This document shows positions 7,290-15,521 of a stretch of 36,589 nt of DNA, piece after piece. This DNA is from Desulfovibrio sp. (GTDB taxonomy: Bacteria > Desulfobacterota > Desulfovibrionia > Desulfovibrionales > Desulfovibrionaceae): positions 1 to 36,589 of the forward strand of contig JAITRF010000066.1 in the NCBI GenBank assembly GCA_031288535.1. Direction: 5' to 3'. Made by a program: the position numbers and the translations under genes. The notes beneath the pieces are model-generated. The model ran no database searches. It was not told where the DNA came from and was given only the letters and a program-made list of their open reading frames with translations. The first letter of the stretch is position 1; every line of letters starts with the position of its first letter.

Positions 7290-8591
7290 ATGAACGCATT
7301 GCAAACCGTCAAGGGTTTTGCCGATATCTTCGCCCCGCAGAGCGACGTTTACACCTTTATGGAAAACACGGCCCGCCGGGTGTTCGGGGCGCACGGATAT
7401 TCGGAACTGCGCCTGCCGATCCTCGAGTATACCGAGCTTTTTCAGCGCGGCATCGGCGCGGACACGGACATAGTGCGCAAGGAAATGTTCACCTTCGCGG
7501 ATCGCAAGGGACGCTCCCTCACCCTGCGCCCGGAAGCGACCGCCGGGGTGGTGCGCGCTTATACGGAAAACGGCTGCCGGAGCCGGGAACGGGTCAGCCG
7601 TTTTTTCACCCTGGGGCCGATGTTCCGCTATGAGCGCCCGCAGCTCGGGCGGATGCGCCAGTTCCACCAGATCAACTGCGAATGTCTCGGCGCGGACGAG
7701 CCGCACGCGGACGCGGAAATCCTGCTCATGCTCATGTCCTTTCTGAGCGGGCTGGGACTTGCGGATTTGACCCTGAAAATCAACACCCTGGGCTGTCGCG
7801 TCTGCCGTCCCGCTTACCGGGAAGCCTTAAACGCCTTTTTGCGCGGTCTGGACCCGGAAAGGCTCTGCTTTGACTGCCGCCGGCGTCTTGGGACCAACTC
7901 CTTGCGGATTTTGGACTGCAAGGAGGACTCCTGCCGGGAGGCGACAAGGGGCGCGCCCGAACTGCGCGGCTATGTCTGCCCGGACTGCGCCGCGCATTTC
8001 GATTCGGTGCTGGCGGCGCTTGAGCGGGAAGGGGCGGGCTGGGAGCTGGACCCGCGCCTGGTGCGCGGTCTGGACTATTACATGCGCACCACCTTTGAGG
8101 TGGTTTCGGCCGGCATAGGCGCGCAGTCCTCGGTGGCCGGAGGCGGCCGCTACGACGGACTGGTGCGGGACCTCGGCGGGCCGGATGTGCCCGGCATCGG
8201 CTTCGCCTGCGGCATGGAGCGGCTCGCCCTTTTGATCGGCGAGTCCGGGGGAGAGGCGGAGCGTCCGGATTTTTATTTCGCGCTTCTGGACGGAAAAGGA
8301 GCGGATCTCGCCTTGTCCGCCGCCCGCATCCTGCGCGGGCAGGGTCTGGCGGGGGCCGCGGACTTTTCCCCCGGCGGACTGAAGGGCAAATTGCGCCTCG
8401 CGGTCAGGAACGGCGCGCAATTCTGCATGATCCTAGGGGAGGACGAGTTGGCGCGGGAAGAGATTGTAATCAAGAACATGGACGAAGGCAGCCAGGTGTC
8501 CATCCCCCTGTCCAGTCTTGCGGATTGGGCCGAGATCCGGGCCGAAACCAAGCGGGAGAGAGGCCGGAAGGGCGGTTGCGGGAACCTGTGA
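7290..8591 (+). CDS. hisS: Histidyl-tRNA synthetase
   Basis: Class II aminoacyl-tRNA synthetase that charges tRNA-His in the cytoplasm. Motif 2 (FRYERPQLGRMRQFHQ) is at about residues 112-127. The HisA motif LVRGLDYYMRT and AGGGRYDGLV follow near 255-290, with motif 3 GIGFACGMERL after them. A C-terminal anticodon-binding domain completes 433 aa, close to the usual 420-430. It therefore looks like the true enzyme, not the shorter HisZ. ATG 7290 follows AAGGAA; a TTG one codon earlier is ignored. Its stop overlaps the GTG start of the next ketosynthase gene, placing a housekeeping gene at the head of a polyene-lipid operon. Confidence 0.94.
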   Translation: MNALQTVKGFADIFAPQSDVYTFMENTARRVFGAHGYSELRLPILEYTELFQRGIGADTDIVRKEMFTFADRKGRSLTLRPEATAGVVRAYTENGCRSRERVSRFFTLGPMFRYERPQLGRMRQFHQINCECLGADEPHADAEILLMLMSFLSGLGLADLTLKINTLGCRVCRPAYREALNAFLRGLDPERLCFDCRRRLGTNSLRILDCKEDSCREATRGAPELRGYVCPDCAAHFDSVLAALEREGAGWELDPRLVRGLDYYMRTTFEVVSAGIGAQSSVAGGGRYDGLVRDLGGPDVPGIGFACGMERLALLIGESGGEAERPDFYFALLDGKGADLALSAARILRGQGLAGAADFSPGGLKGKLRLAVRNGAQFCMILGEDELAREEIVIKNMDEGSQVSIPLSSLADWAEIRAETKRERGRKGGCGNL

Positions 8592-9814
8592 AACGGCGCG
8601 TGGCCATAACCGGCCTGGGCATTGTCTCGGCCGTCGGGAACAGCGTCTCCGAAGCCGCGCAATCCCTCTATCACGGCCGTTCCGGCGTGGTCGCCGATCC
8701 CGGGCGCAAGGCCCTGGGGTTCGCCTCCTGCCTTACCGGGGCGATCAAACCTTATGCGGCCGGGGCGGGGCTTTCGCGCAAGCAGCGCAAAACCATGCCG
8801 GACTTCGCCCTTTGGGCCGCCGACGCCTGTTTTCAGGCCATAGCCCAGTCCGGGATCGACCCCGCCGATCTGCAAAACGGGGCAAGCGGCGTGATCTTCA
8901 GCTGCGACTCCAGTAGCCTGTCCGCGGTGGAGCAGGTGGACCTGCTGCGCGAAAGCGCGTCCACCGCCTCTCTGGGGAGCGGTCTTGTCTTTCGCTCCAT
9001 GACCTCCTGCCTGAGCATGAATCTGAGCGTAATCTTCAAGACGAAAGGCGCGGCCTGGACGATCAGCGCCGCCTGCGCCGGAGGCGGGCACGCCTTGGGA
9101 CAGGCCGCCGATCTCATCGCCTGTGGCAGACAGGAGAGGATACTCTGCGGGGGCGCGCAGGAGATAAACTGGCAGTCCGTATGCAGCTTCGACGCCCTGG
9201 GCGCCTTTTCCCGGCGCGAAGACGCGCCGGAGCGCGCCAGCCGGCCCTTTGACGCCGACCGGGACGGGCTGGTGCCGGGCGGGGGCGCGGCCGCGCTCCT
9301 GCTTGAAAACCGGGATCTGGCCAAAAAACGCGGAGCGGAGATACTGGGGGAAATCGCCGGCTACGGCTTTTCCTCGGACGGAGAAAGCCTCTTCGTTCCA
9401 AGCGAAACCGGGATCGGCCGCGCCATGCGCATGGCGCTTTCCGCCGCCGGAGAAAAACCCTCCGGAATATCCTACGTCTGCGCCCACGCCACTTCCACTC
9501 CTCTGGGGGACGCCGTGGAAGCCCGTAACATCGCGGAACTGTTCGGAGACAGGGCGGTGCCGGTGTCTTCCACCAAATCCCTGACCGGGCATGAGCTGTG
9601 GATGTCCGGGGCGGCCCAGGCGGTTTACTCGACCATTATGGCGCGGGAGTCCTTTCTGGCTCCGAACCTGAATTTCAGCGTCCCGGATCGGTGGTCGGCC
9701 ATGCTTGACGTGATCGCCGATACGCGCACCGCCGCCCCACGGGCAATCCTCTGCAACTCGGCCGGATTCGGCGGCACCAACGCCTCTCTGGTCCTCAATT
9801 TCCGGGACCTCTGA
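8588..9814 (+). CDS. FabB-type 3-ketoacyl-ACP synthase (KS1)
   Basis: Condensing enzyme that extends ACP-bound acyl chains. The catalytic triad is intact: Cys163 in ISAACAGGG, His300 in CAHATSTP, and His335 in STKSLTGHEL; the C-terminal GFGGTNASLVL loop is also present. The TGHELWMSGA context is FabB-like. At 408 aa it is the normal size. GTG 8588 is chosen because it gives the standard VKRRVAITGLG start and overlaps the hisS stop; an upstream frame extension lies within hisS. It shares one base with the next gene. In APE clusters several ketosynthases of this type occur, so its role is probably elongation or initiation of the polyene. Confidence 0.88.
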   Translation: MKRRVAITGLGIVSAVGNSVSEAAQSLYHGRSGVVADPGRKALGFASCLTGAIKPYAAGAGLSRKQRKTMPDFALWAADACFQAIAQSGIDPADLQNGASGVIFSCDSSSLSAVEQVDLLRESASTASLGSGLVFRSMTSCLSMNLSVIFKTKGAAWTISAACAGGGHALGQAADLIACGRQERILCGGAQEINWQSVCSFDALGAFSRREDAPERASRPFDADRDGLVPGGGAAALLLENRDLAKKRGAEILGEIAGYGFSSDGESLFVPSETGIGRAMRMALSAAGEKPSGISYVCAHATSTPLGDAVEARNIAELFGDRAVPVSSTKSLTGHELWMSGAAQAVYSTIMARESFLAPNLNFSVPDRWSAMLDVIADTRTAAPRAILCNSAGFGGTNASLVLNFRDL

Positions 9815-11295
9815 TGGGCGCCGGGGACATTGCCGTGATCGGGGCCGGGATGTCGGGCATGGCCGCCGCCCTTGTCCTGGCCCGGCGCGGCAGGCGCGTG
9901 GTTCTGGTCGAGAAGAAGGCGCGTATCGGGGCGACCCTGCGCGGGTTCACCCGCGGCGGGGTCTATTTCGACACCGGTTTGCACTATGTCGGGGGGCTGC
10001 ACGAAGAAGGCGCGCTCTTTCGCTATTTCCGCCTGCTTGGTCTTGAGCGCCTGCCGCTTGAAATGTTCGATGCGGACTGTTTCGATCGCCTGCGTTTCAC
10101 CGGTGCGGGCCTTGAGGTCCCTCTGCCCGTCGGTCGCGCGGAGACGGTCCGGGTCCTGAGTTCGATCTTCCCCGGGGACGCGGCTTTTATCCGAAAATAC
10201 TTCACGCGGATCAGCGAAATTTTCAATTCCTCCCCTTTGCTGAGTTTTCGGACGGACGCGCCCGAACTGTTTGCGGACGTGGAAAGCACCATGTCCCTGG
10301 CCGACTATCTGGCCGGGGGTGCCGCAGACCCCGTCCTGCGCGCGGCCCTATCAATCCATTCCCTGCTCTACGGAGTGTCGCCCGAAGAAACGCCTTTGCA
10401 TCAGCACGCGCGCATAGCCGCATCCTATCTTGAAGGGGTGGGGAGCGTCAGGGGAGGAGGCAGGGCGCTGGTTGCGGAACTGGAAAAGGCCTTGGCCGGG
10501 GCCGGGGTCAAAGTCCTCTGCGGCAGTGCGGCGGAAAAATTGCTGGTCTCTCCGGGCCGGAGGATCGACGCCGTCCTGCTGGAGGACGGGACGGAAATAC
10601 CCGTCGAAGGGGCGCTGTTCACCGGCCACCCCCGTCTTTTGCCGCCTCTGCTTCCGGAGGGATCGGTAAAGCCCGCTTTCAGGAAACGCCTCCTGGCCCT
10701 TGAAGACACCTGTTCCGCTTACGCCCTGTTCTGCAAATGCGAGCCCGTGCCTTCCCTGGTCCGGGGCGGCAATCTTTTCATCTGCCCGGATGCCGATATA
10801 ACCTCCGCCTTCCGGCCGGATTGCGACCCCCGGCAAGGCCCGTTCTACGTCTCGGGCGGGGGGGATGCGGAAGCGGACCGGCGCGGTCTGGTCATTGTCG
10901 CGCCGGGCAACGCGCGGGAATGCGCCCCCTACGCCGCCTCCGCCCCCGGCGGACGCCCCGCCGCCTATGCCCGACTCAAGACGGAGCGTCTTCTGGACAT
11001 CAGACGGCAGTGCCAGTCCCATTGTCCGGAACTGTCGGGGATAAGCGTACTGGACGGGGCGACTCCCCTCACCTTCAGGGACTACCTGGAGTCCCCCGGC
11101 TGCGGTCTGTACGGGGCGAAACACTCGCTTTCCCAGTTCAACCCCCTGCCGCTTACGGGCATCGCCAATCTCTGGATGGCCGGCCAGTCCGTCATCGCCC
11201 CCGGCATTCTGGGAGCCATAGTCTCGGCGGTCGCGGCCTGCATCTTCATACTGGGCAGAGAAGCCGTGCGGGAGGAACTCTCCGCATGCGCCTGA
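9814..11295 (+). CDS. FAD-dependent oxidoreductase, CrtISO/RetSat-like
   Basis: A 493-aa flavoprotein with an N-terminal dinucleotide-binding fold (GAGMSGMAAA at residues 10-19, then VLVEKKARIGATLRGF) and the phytoene-desaturase-family C-terminus (GLYGAKHSLSQFNPLPLTGI, then LWMAGQSVIAPGILGA). The FDTGLHYVGG motif near residue 50 is typical of carotenoid isomerase and retinol saturase relatives. Such enzymes isomerise, saturate or desaturate conjugated polyenes, so in this operon it may act on the growing or finished polyene; the substrate is an inference. It starts on the last base of KS1 and overlaps KS2 by 10 bases. Confidence 0.82.
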   Translation: MGAGDIAVIGAGMSGMAAALVLARRGRRVVLVEKKARIGATLRGFTRGGVYFDTGLHYVGGLHEEGALFRYFRLLGLERLPLEMFDADCFDRLRFTGAGLEVPLPVGRAETVRVLSSIFPGDAAFIRKYFTRISEIFNSSPLLSFRTDAPELFADVESTMSLADYLAGGAADPVLRAALSIHSLLYGVSPEETPLHQHARIAASYLEGVGSVRGGGRALVAELEKALAGAGVKVLCGSAAEKLLVSPGRRIDAVLLEDGTEIPVEGALFTGHPRLLPPLLPEGSVKPAFRKRLLALEDTCSAYALFCKCEPVPSLVRGGNLFICPDADITSAFRPDCDPRQGPFYVSGGGDAEADRRGLVIVAPGNARECAPYAASAPGGRPAAYARLKTERLLDIRRQCQSHCPELSGISVLDGATPLTFRDYLESPGCGLYGAKHSLSQFNPLPLTGIANLWMAGQSVIAPGILGAIVSAVAACIFILGREAVREELSACA

Positions 11296-12515
11296 ACCGG
11301 GTCGTGATCACAGGCATGGGGGCCGTGTCCCCTTACGGCAGGGGGCGAGATCTGTTGTTTTCCTCCCTGCTCGCCGGCAAAAGCTGCATAAAACGCGTCC
11401 CGGCCCTGGAGGAGATGGAGGGCGTCCTGACCCGCGTGGGCGGGCTTGTTCCGGAAATCGGCATAAGCGGCATCCCGCGCAAAATCAGACGTTCCATGTC
11501 GCCCATGTCGGCTTATGCCTACCTGGCGGCCCTGGAGGCCATGGAACAGGCCGGGGCGGGCGAGGAACTCGCGCAAAGCGGCAGGCTGGGCATAGCTTTG
11601 GGGTCGACCCTGGGCAGCCCGGAAACTCTGGAGGAATTTTTCCGCGCCTACCTGTGCGGGGGCGGAGCGGGGCAGATGAAATCCATGTTTTTTTTCCGCA
11701 GCATGGGCCATTCCGCAGCGGCCAACACCGCGCAAGCCCTCGGGCTGCGCGGGCGGGTCATCGCCCCCGCCGCCGCCTGCGCCTCCGGCACCCAGGCCAT
11801 CGGTCTGGCCTTCGAGGCCGTGGCCTTCGGCAGACAAGACTATATGCTCTGCGGCGGATGCGATGAATACCACCCCCTGGTTTCCTGCACCTTCGACCTC
11901 ATGGCGGCGGCGTCTTCGGCCTTCAACGGGGAACCGGAGCTTTGCCCCCGCCCCTTTGACCGCAGACGCGACGGGGTGGTGTGCGCGGAAGGGGCGGGCG
12001 TCCTTTTCATCGAGAGCGATAAATCCGCGCGGGAACGCAAAGCGCCGGTTCTTGCGGAAATCCTGGGTTTTGCCTGCTCCGGCGACGAAGGCGGCATCGC
12101 CGAGCCTTCCCCGGAGTCCATAGCCGCCTGCATGCGCTCGGCCCTTGCCGACGCCGGGGCGAGGGCGGAAGACGTCTCCTACATAAACGCCCACGCCACC
12201 GGCACCGAACTGGGAGACGTCGCCGAAGCCCGGGCCGTGGCCGCGCTTTTCGGCGACAAAACCCCGGTTTCGAGCCTCAAAGGACACCTCGGGCACACCA
12301 TGGCCGCCTCCGGGGCGCTGGAAACCGTCGCCGTTGTGGAAATGCTGCGCCGCAAGGTCATCTTGCCCACCAGAAACCTGGAGGAGCCGGACGAGCGCTG
12401 CGCGGGCGTTTTTTTGCCGCAAAAACCCGTTGAAATTCGCGGCGGTCTTGTTGTAAAAAACAGTTTCGCCCTCGGAGGCGTCAACTGTTCGCTAGTCTTG
12501 CGGAGCGGGGCATGA
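11286..12515 (+). CDS. FabF-type 3-ketoacyl-ACP synthase (KS2)
   Basis: Second condensing enzyme of the operon. Active-site residues are all present: Cys165 in AAACASGTQA, His303 in INAHATGTELGD, and His337 in SLKGHLGHTMAASG, with a C-terminal FALGGVNCSLVL loop. Length is 409 aa. ATG 11286 lies inside the end of the FAD enzyme gene and follows GGAGG by about 12 bases; the open frame extends much farther upstream but only as an out-of-frame shadow of that gene. Its last codon overlaps the ACP start (ATGA). Confidence 0.88.
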   Translation: MRLNRVVITGMGAVSPYGRGRDLLFSSLLAGKSCIKRVPALEEMEGVLTRVGGLVPEIGISGIPRKIRRSMSPMSAYAYLAALEAMEQAGAGEELAQSGRLGIALGSTLGSPETLEEFFRAYLCGGGAGQMKSMFFFRSMGHSAAANTAQALGLRGRVIAPAAACASGTQAIGLAFEAVAFGRQDYMLCGGCDEYHPLVSCTFDLMAAASSAFNGEPELCPRPFDRRRDGVVCAEGAGVLFIESDKSARERKAPVLAEILGFACSGDEGGIAEPSPESIAACMRSALADAGARAEDVSYINAHATGTELGDVAEARAVAALFGDKTPVSSLKGHLGHTMAASGALETVAVVEMLRRKVILPTRNLEEPDERCAGVFLPQKPVEIRGGLVVKNSFALGGVNCSLVLRSGA

Positions 12516-12775
12516 CGGATCGGGAAATTATCGAAAAGGCCAACGCCGCCCTGGCGGAAGAGTTCGAGATTGACCCCGGGCGGATGCGCCCTGAGGCGCT
12601 TTTCCGGGAAGACCTCGATCTGGACAGCCTGGATGTCGTGGATATGGTGGTGGTCCTGGAAAAGGCCTTCGGCATCAAGATAGGCAAGGACCCGGCCATT
12701 GCCGCCATCCGCAGCCTGGACGATCTGCACCGCTACATCCTCGCCAAAAAATCAGAAATGCGGCATGAGGACTGA
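12512..12775 (+). CDS. Acyl carrier protein (ACP1)
   Basis: Small acidic four-helix carrier of 87 aa with the phosphopantetheine attachment site DLDSLDVVD; Ser39 is the modified residue. It holds pathway intermediates as thioesters for the operon's ketosynthases and hotdog enzymes. The start overlaps KS2 by four bases, which indicates coupled translation. A second ACP lies in the convergent operon (25116-25370); APE systems typically use two ACPs. Confidence 0.92.
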   Translation: MTDREIIEKANAALAEEFEIDPGRMRPEALFREDLDLDSLDVVDMVVVLEKAFGIKIGKDPAIAAIRSLDDLHRYILAKKSEMRHED

Positions 12776-12840
12776 TCCCGTCAGCCGCCCTCCCCGCGCC
12801 GGATCGCGCCGCCGGGGCATTTCACATTTGAAACGCCCGC

Positions 12841-12926
12841 GAGGATTTGTCTTCAAATCCTTGCCGCCAGACAGGCGCAGACGGGCTTTGCCCGCCGTCA
12901 GGCGACAATCTCAGGCGTCAAATGCC
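12841..12926 (+). repeat. Family B palindromic repeat between ACP1 and the acyltransferase gene
   Basis: This is the most complete intergenic copy. Hairpin 1 is AGGATTTG-TCTT-CAAATCCT (12842-12861), hairpin 2 is CGGGC-TTT-GCCCG (12882-12894), and the tail GCGACAATCTCAGGCGTCAA follows, ending in ATGCC. It has the same order and orientation as the in-gene copies at 19709-19802 and 23083-23144. It has displaced any obvious ribosome binding site for the next gene. Confidence 0.85.
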
Positions 12927-12928
12927 AG

Positions 12929-13687
12929 ATGAATGCCGGGAACGCTTCGGATCTCGCCCGGCTGCGCTTCAACGCCGTTTTTTTCGGCGGGCTTTTTCTC
13001 TGGACTCTGATCTACCTGCCCGTCTCCTTCTGTCTGTGGCTTTTTTCCGCCTGCGCGGGCAGGGAGGGGAAAAGGGCGGCCATCCGCAAGCTCGTGCATT
13101 CCTACGGAGTTGTCGTCTGCCGCATTCTGGGCTCCCAAGTTCCCCTGCGGGTGAAGAACCTGGCCCGGCAATTCTCCGGCCCCTGCATAGTCGCCCCAAA
13201 CCACCAGTCTTTTTTCGATCCCTACTGCCCGGGATTTTTCCACCTGAGAGACATATCCTTTGCCGTGCGCGCCTGGCCTTTCCGCATTCCGCTCTACGGA
13301 CGGGTGATGCGCCGGGCGGGCTATCTGGACACCTCGACCCTGGATGCGGAGAGTTTTGCGCAAAAGGCGGGCGAGCTTCTCGACGAGGGCAGCGCCCTGA
13401 TCATTTTCCCGGAAGGGACGCGCTCCGCACAGGGGCGGATGGGGCGCTTCCATTCCGGGGCCTTCAGGCTGGCCATGCGTTTCAACGTCCCCATCGTGCC
13501 CATGTGCATCGACGGGAGCGGGCGCATTTTTCCCAAAGGCGCGCGCTTTGGACGCCCGGCCCCCATGCGCGTCAGCCTGCTTGAGCCGGTATGGCCGGGG
13601 GACTTCGCGCGTTACGGGGATGAGGCGCCCTTGCGTTTGCGGCGGCATGTGAAATGTGTTATCGAAAAGGAGCTTGCCGCCCCATAA
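12929..13687 (+). CDS. PlsC-family 1-acyl-glycerol-3-phosphate acyltransferase-like protein
   Basis: Membrane-bound acyltransferase of 252 aa. It has an N-terminal hydrophobic helix (residues about 15-42), the HX4D motif NHQSFFD (His92, Asp97), and the acceptor motif FPEGTRS (160-166). In APE clusters such a protein probably transfers the polyene acyl group to a lipid or hydroxyl acceptor at the inner membrane. The start is uncertain: ATG 12929 has no clear ribosome site because the family B repeat lies directly upstream. The downstream gap to the lipoprotein gene is 191 bp. Confidence 0.85.
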   Translation: MNAGNASDLARLRFNAVFFGGLFLWTLIYLPVSFCLWLFSACAGREGKRAAIRKLVHSYGVVVCRILGSQVPLRVKNLARQFSGPCIVAPNHQSFFDPYCPGFFHLRDISFAVRAWPFRIPLYGRVMRRAGYLDTSTLDAESFAQKAGELLDEGSALIIFPEGTRSAQGRMGRFHSGAFRLAMRFNVPIVPMCIDGSGRIFPKGARFGRPAPMRVSLLEPVWPGDFARYGDEAPLRLRRHVKCVIEKELAAP

Positions 13688-13718
13688 CCCGCAACCGGCG
13701 TCCGGGAACAAAATCGCG

Positions 13719-13740
13719 CCTGCCGGGGCAGGCGCCGGAG
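13719..13740. repeat. GC-rich hairpin after the acyltransferase gene
   Basis: GCGCCTGCC pairs with GGCAGGCGC across a short loop of two to three bases. No T-run follows, so it could be an mRNA-stabilising hairpin or a weak terminator in the 191-bp gap before the lipoprotein gene. Confidence 0.5.
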
Positions 13741-13789
13741 CCACAGGTTTCGCAAGGAGCGGACGGGTTTTGCCCCCTGCCCTCCAAAT

Positions 13790-13809
13790 CAAATAAAACG
13801 TTTTATTTG
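13790..13809. promoter_or_regulatory. 20-bp perfect AT-rich palindrome
   Basis: CAAATAAAACGTTTTATTTG is a perfect palindrome 70 bp upstream of the lipoprotein start. It could be an operator for a dimeric regulator or a hairpin; no regulator gene is nearby. It lies in the largest true gap inside the + operon, where an internal promoter would be expected. Confidence 0.45.
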
Positions 13810-13878
13810 TGTCCGGATTACAGATTTCCACGCGAAAACCCGTAAACAAAAATTTTAAAACTCCTGGCGAGGCGCGTT

Positions 13879-14283
13879 ATGAAAAAATCGATTCTTTTCG
13901 CCGCATGCACGCTGATCCTGCTGATATTGTTGGGGGCGTGCTCGGCAACGCAAAGAGACATAGCGAACGTGCACAATACCCCTTATGGAATGGGTATCAG
14001 CAAGGAGGAAGCCGCCCGGATAATAACGGCGGCAGGACTGAAACGGGAATGGCAGATAAAGCGGATATCCCCGAACCTGCTTGAAGGCACCCTGATAAAT
14101 CGCAACCACAAAGTCGTGGTGTCAATCCCGCTAACCGAGACCGGCTACTCAATCCTGTATAAGAGCAGCGAAGGCATGAAAACCGGTGAAGGCACAATCC
14201 ACAGGGCGTATAATCGCTGGGTAGTCAACCTGGAAAAAGACATAAATCTGGAAATGACCAGATATTCCCTGCAGAAAAAATAG
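13879..14283 (+). CDS. Small lipoprotein of the APE-type operon
   Basis: A 134-aa secreted protein with a lipoprotein signal peptide: Lys-Lys start, hydrophobic stretch and the lipobox LLGAC (Cys21). The mature part contains a pattern of W-I-x(3)-P...G-L-I-x-R-H and YSILYKSSEGM, and an IHRAYNRWVVNLEKDI region that I recall from small lipoproteins of unknown function. Its base composition is less GC-rich than its neighbours. It probably sits at the inner or outer membrane and may help export of the lipid; function unknown. No strong ribosome site is visible. Confidence 0.75.
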   Translation: MKKSILFAACTLILLILLGACSATQRDIANVHNTPYGMGISKEEAARIITAAGLKREWQIKRISPNLLEGTLINRNHKVVVSIPLTETGYSILYKSSEGMKTGEGTIHRAYNRWVVNLEKDINLEMTRYSLQKK

Positions 14284-14375
14284 GCGGGCGCGGGGCTGAA
14301 AGTCACACGCCTTGCGCGGGCGTCAGGAAAAAATATCTCCGCAGGCAGAGGTCTCCGGCCACAAAGGAATTTCGG

Positions 14376-14894
14376 ATGAACCAGGACCCGGAACAAAGAG
14401 GGCTTCCCGAAAAAGCGGACGCTTTTCCGTTGCCGATCGGACCTTTCCTGCCCCATGCCCCGCCCATGCTCTGTCTGGACAGCCTGCTTCGCGCCTCCGA
14501 AAGCGCCGCCGAGGCGGAGGTCGTCCTTGGACCCGGACATATTCTGCTCCACGAGGGTCTGCTTTGCGGCGCCGGCTACGCGGAACTCGCGGCCCAGACC
14601 GCCGGGGCCATGAAAGGTTACGCGGAGAGTCGCGCGAAGGGCGACACCGGGGGTTCGCAAACATCCCCCGGATTGGGCTTTCTGGCCGCCGTGCAGGATT
14701 TCTCCGTCATGGGCGAAGCCCGCGCCGGCGACACCCTGCGCATCCGGGTGGGCTTGCGCGCGGAAGCGGCAGGGGTGCGCCTGCTGGAGGCGGAAATCTA
14801 CCGCGTCCGGGACGACGCGCCGTCGGAAATACTGGCATGCGGCAAGCTCAAGGTCGTCGTGCCGGAAGACATCCCCGGCATACCCGCCGGATAA
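14376..14894 (+). CDS. Hotdog-fold thioester dehydratase-like protein (ApeP-like)
   Basis: A 172-aa single hotdog protein with the LPHAPPML motif (His27 is the expected catalytic His) and the central helix carrying HEGLLCGAGYAELAAQTAGA (Glu70 is a candidate acid). These features match 3-hydroxyacyl-ACP dehydratases of APE clusters, which make the double bonds of the polyene. AAAGGA precedes the ATG. A Gly/Ser-rich loop at residues about 88-97 is encoded over a small palindrome (CCGGGGG...CCCCCGG) and could be a later insertion. Next gene starts 9 bp downstream. Confidence 0.75.
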   Translation: MNQDPEQRGLPEKADAFPLPIGPFLPHAPPMLCLDSLLRASESAAEAEVVLGPGHILLHEGLLCGAGYAELAAQTAGAMKGYAESRAKGDTGGSQTSPGLGFLAAVQDFSVMGEARAGDTLRIRVGLRAEAAGVRLLEAEIYRVRDDAPSEILACGKLKVVVPEDIPGIPAG

Positions 14895-14903
14895 AAGTCA
14901 AAC

Positions 14904-15521
14904 ATGCGCCTGTTCTCCCTCTTTCTCGTCTTTCTTCTCCTCCTTTCCGCCGGCCGGTCCAGGGCCGGAGAGGCCGAAGACCCGGCCCTGGCCCGACTCA
15001 AAAATATGACGGAAAACATCCGCACCCTGTCCTGTTCCTTCCGGCAGAGCACGGATATTCCGCTCTTTTCCGAACCGGCGGTTTCCGAAGGCAGGTTGCG
15101 TTTCAGAAAACCCGACGCCCTCGCCTGGGAATACTCCTCCCCCATGCGCGAAGGTCTCGTGCTGAAGGGCGGGAGCGGTTTCCGCTGGGAAGACGACAAA
15201 AGCAGGCGCAAGCCCTTTGTGACGGGCGAGGATCCTTTGGCCGGGCTGATCGCCGGACAGATGCTCGCCTGGGTGGACTTTGACCGCGCCCGCATAGAGA
15301 GCCGTTATGACATCGTCCTGGAAAGCGAATCCCCCCTCGTCCTGACCCTGCTGCCGCGCGGCCAGGACCTGCGCTCCGTGCTGAGTTCCCTGCAAATCAG
15401 CTTTGACGGACAGGGAGCGGCGCGCAGGGTGATTCTCAACGAGAGCAGGGGCGGCAGAACCACTCTGGACTTCAGCGGGGTGATCCTGAACGGGCCTGTC
15501 CCCGATGCGGAGTTTGACTGA
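14904..15521 (+). CDS. LolA-like outer-membrane lipoprotein carrier
   Basis: A 205-aa protein with an N-terminal signal peptide (residues 1-21, ending SRA) and the LolA fold pattern: SCSFRQ near residue 44, RLRFRKPDALAWEY, and LVLKGGSGFRWEDD. LolA carries acylated molecules across the periplasm; the version in APE clusters is thought to shuttle the polyene lipid rather than lipoproteins. It lies directly upstream of the MMPL exporter with adjacent stop and start, supporting that role. Confidence 0.82.
   Translation: MRLFSLFLVFLLLLSAGRSRAGEAEDPALARLKNMTENIRTLSCSFRQSTDIPLFSEPAVSEGRLRFRKPDALAWEYSSPMREGLVLKGGSGFRWEDDKSRRKPFVTGEDPLAGLIAGQMLAWVDFDRARIESRYDIVLESESPLVLTLLPRGQDLRSVLSSLQISFDGQGAARRVILNESRGGRTTLDFSGVILNGPVPDAEFD

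Noticed and set aside
14641..14680. Small palindrome CCGGGGG...CCCCCGG in the hotdog gene as a third in-frame repeat insert
   Set aside because: It shares no sequence with families A or B, and a 7-bp stem is common in GC-rich coding DNA.
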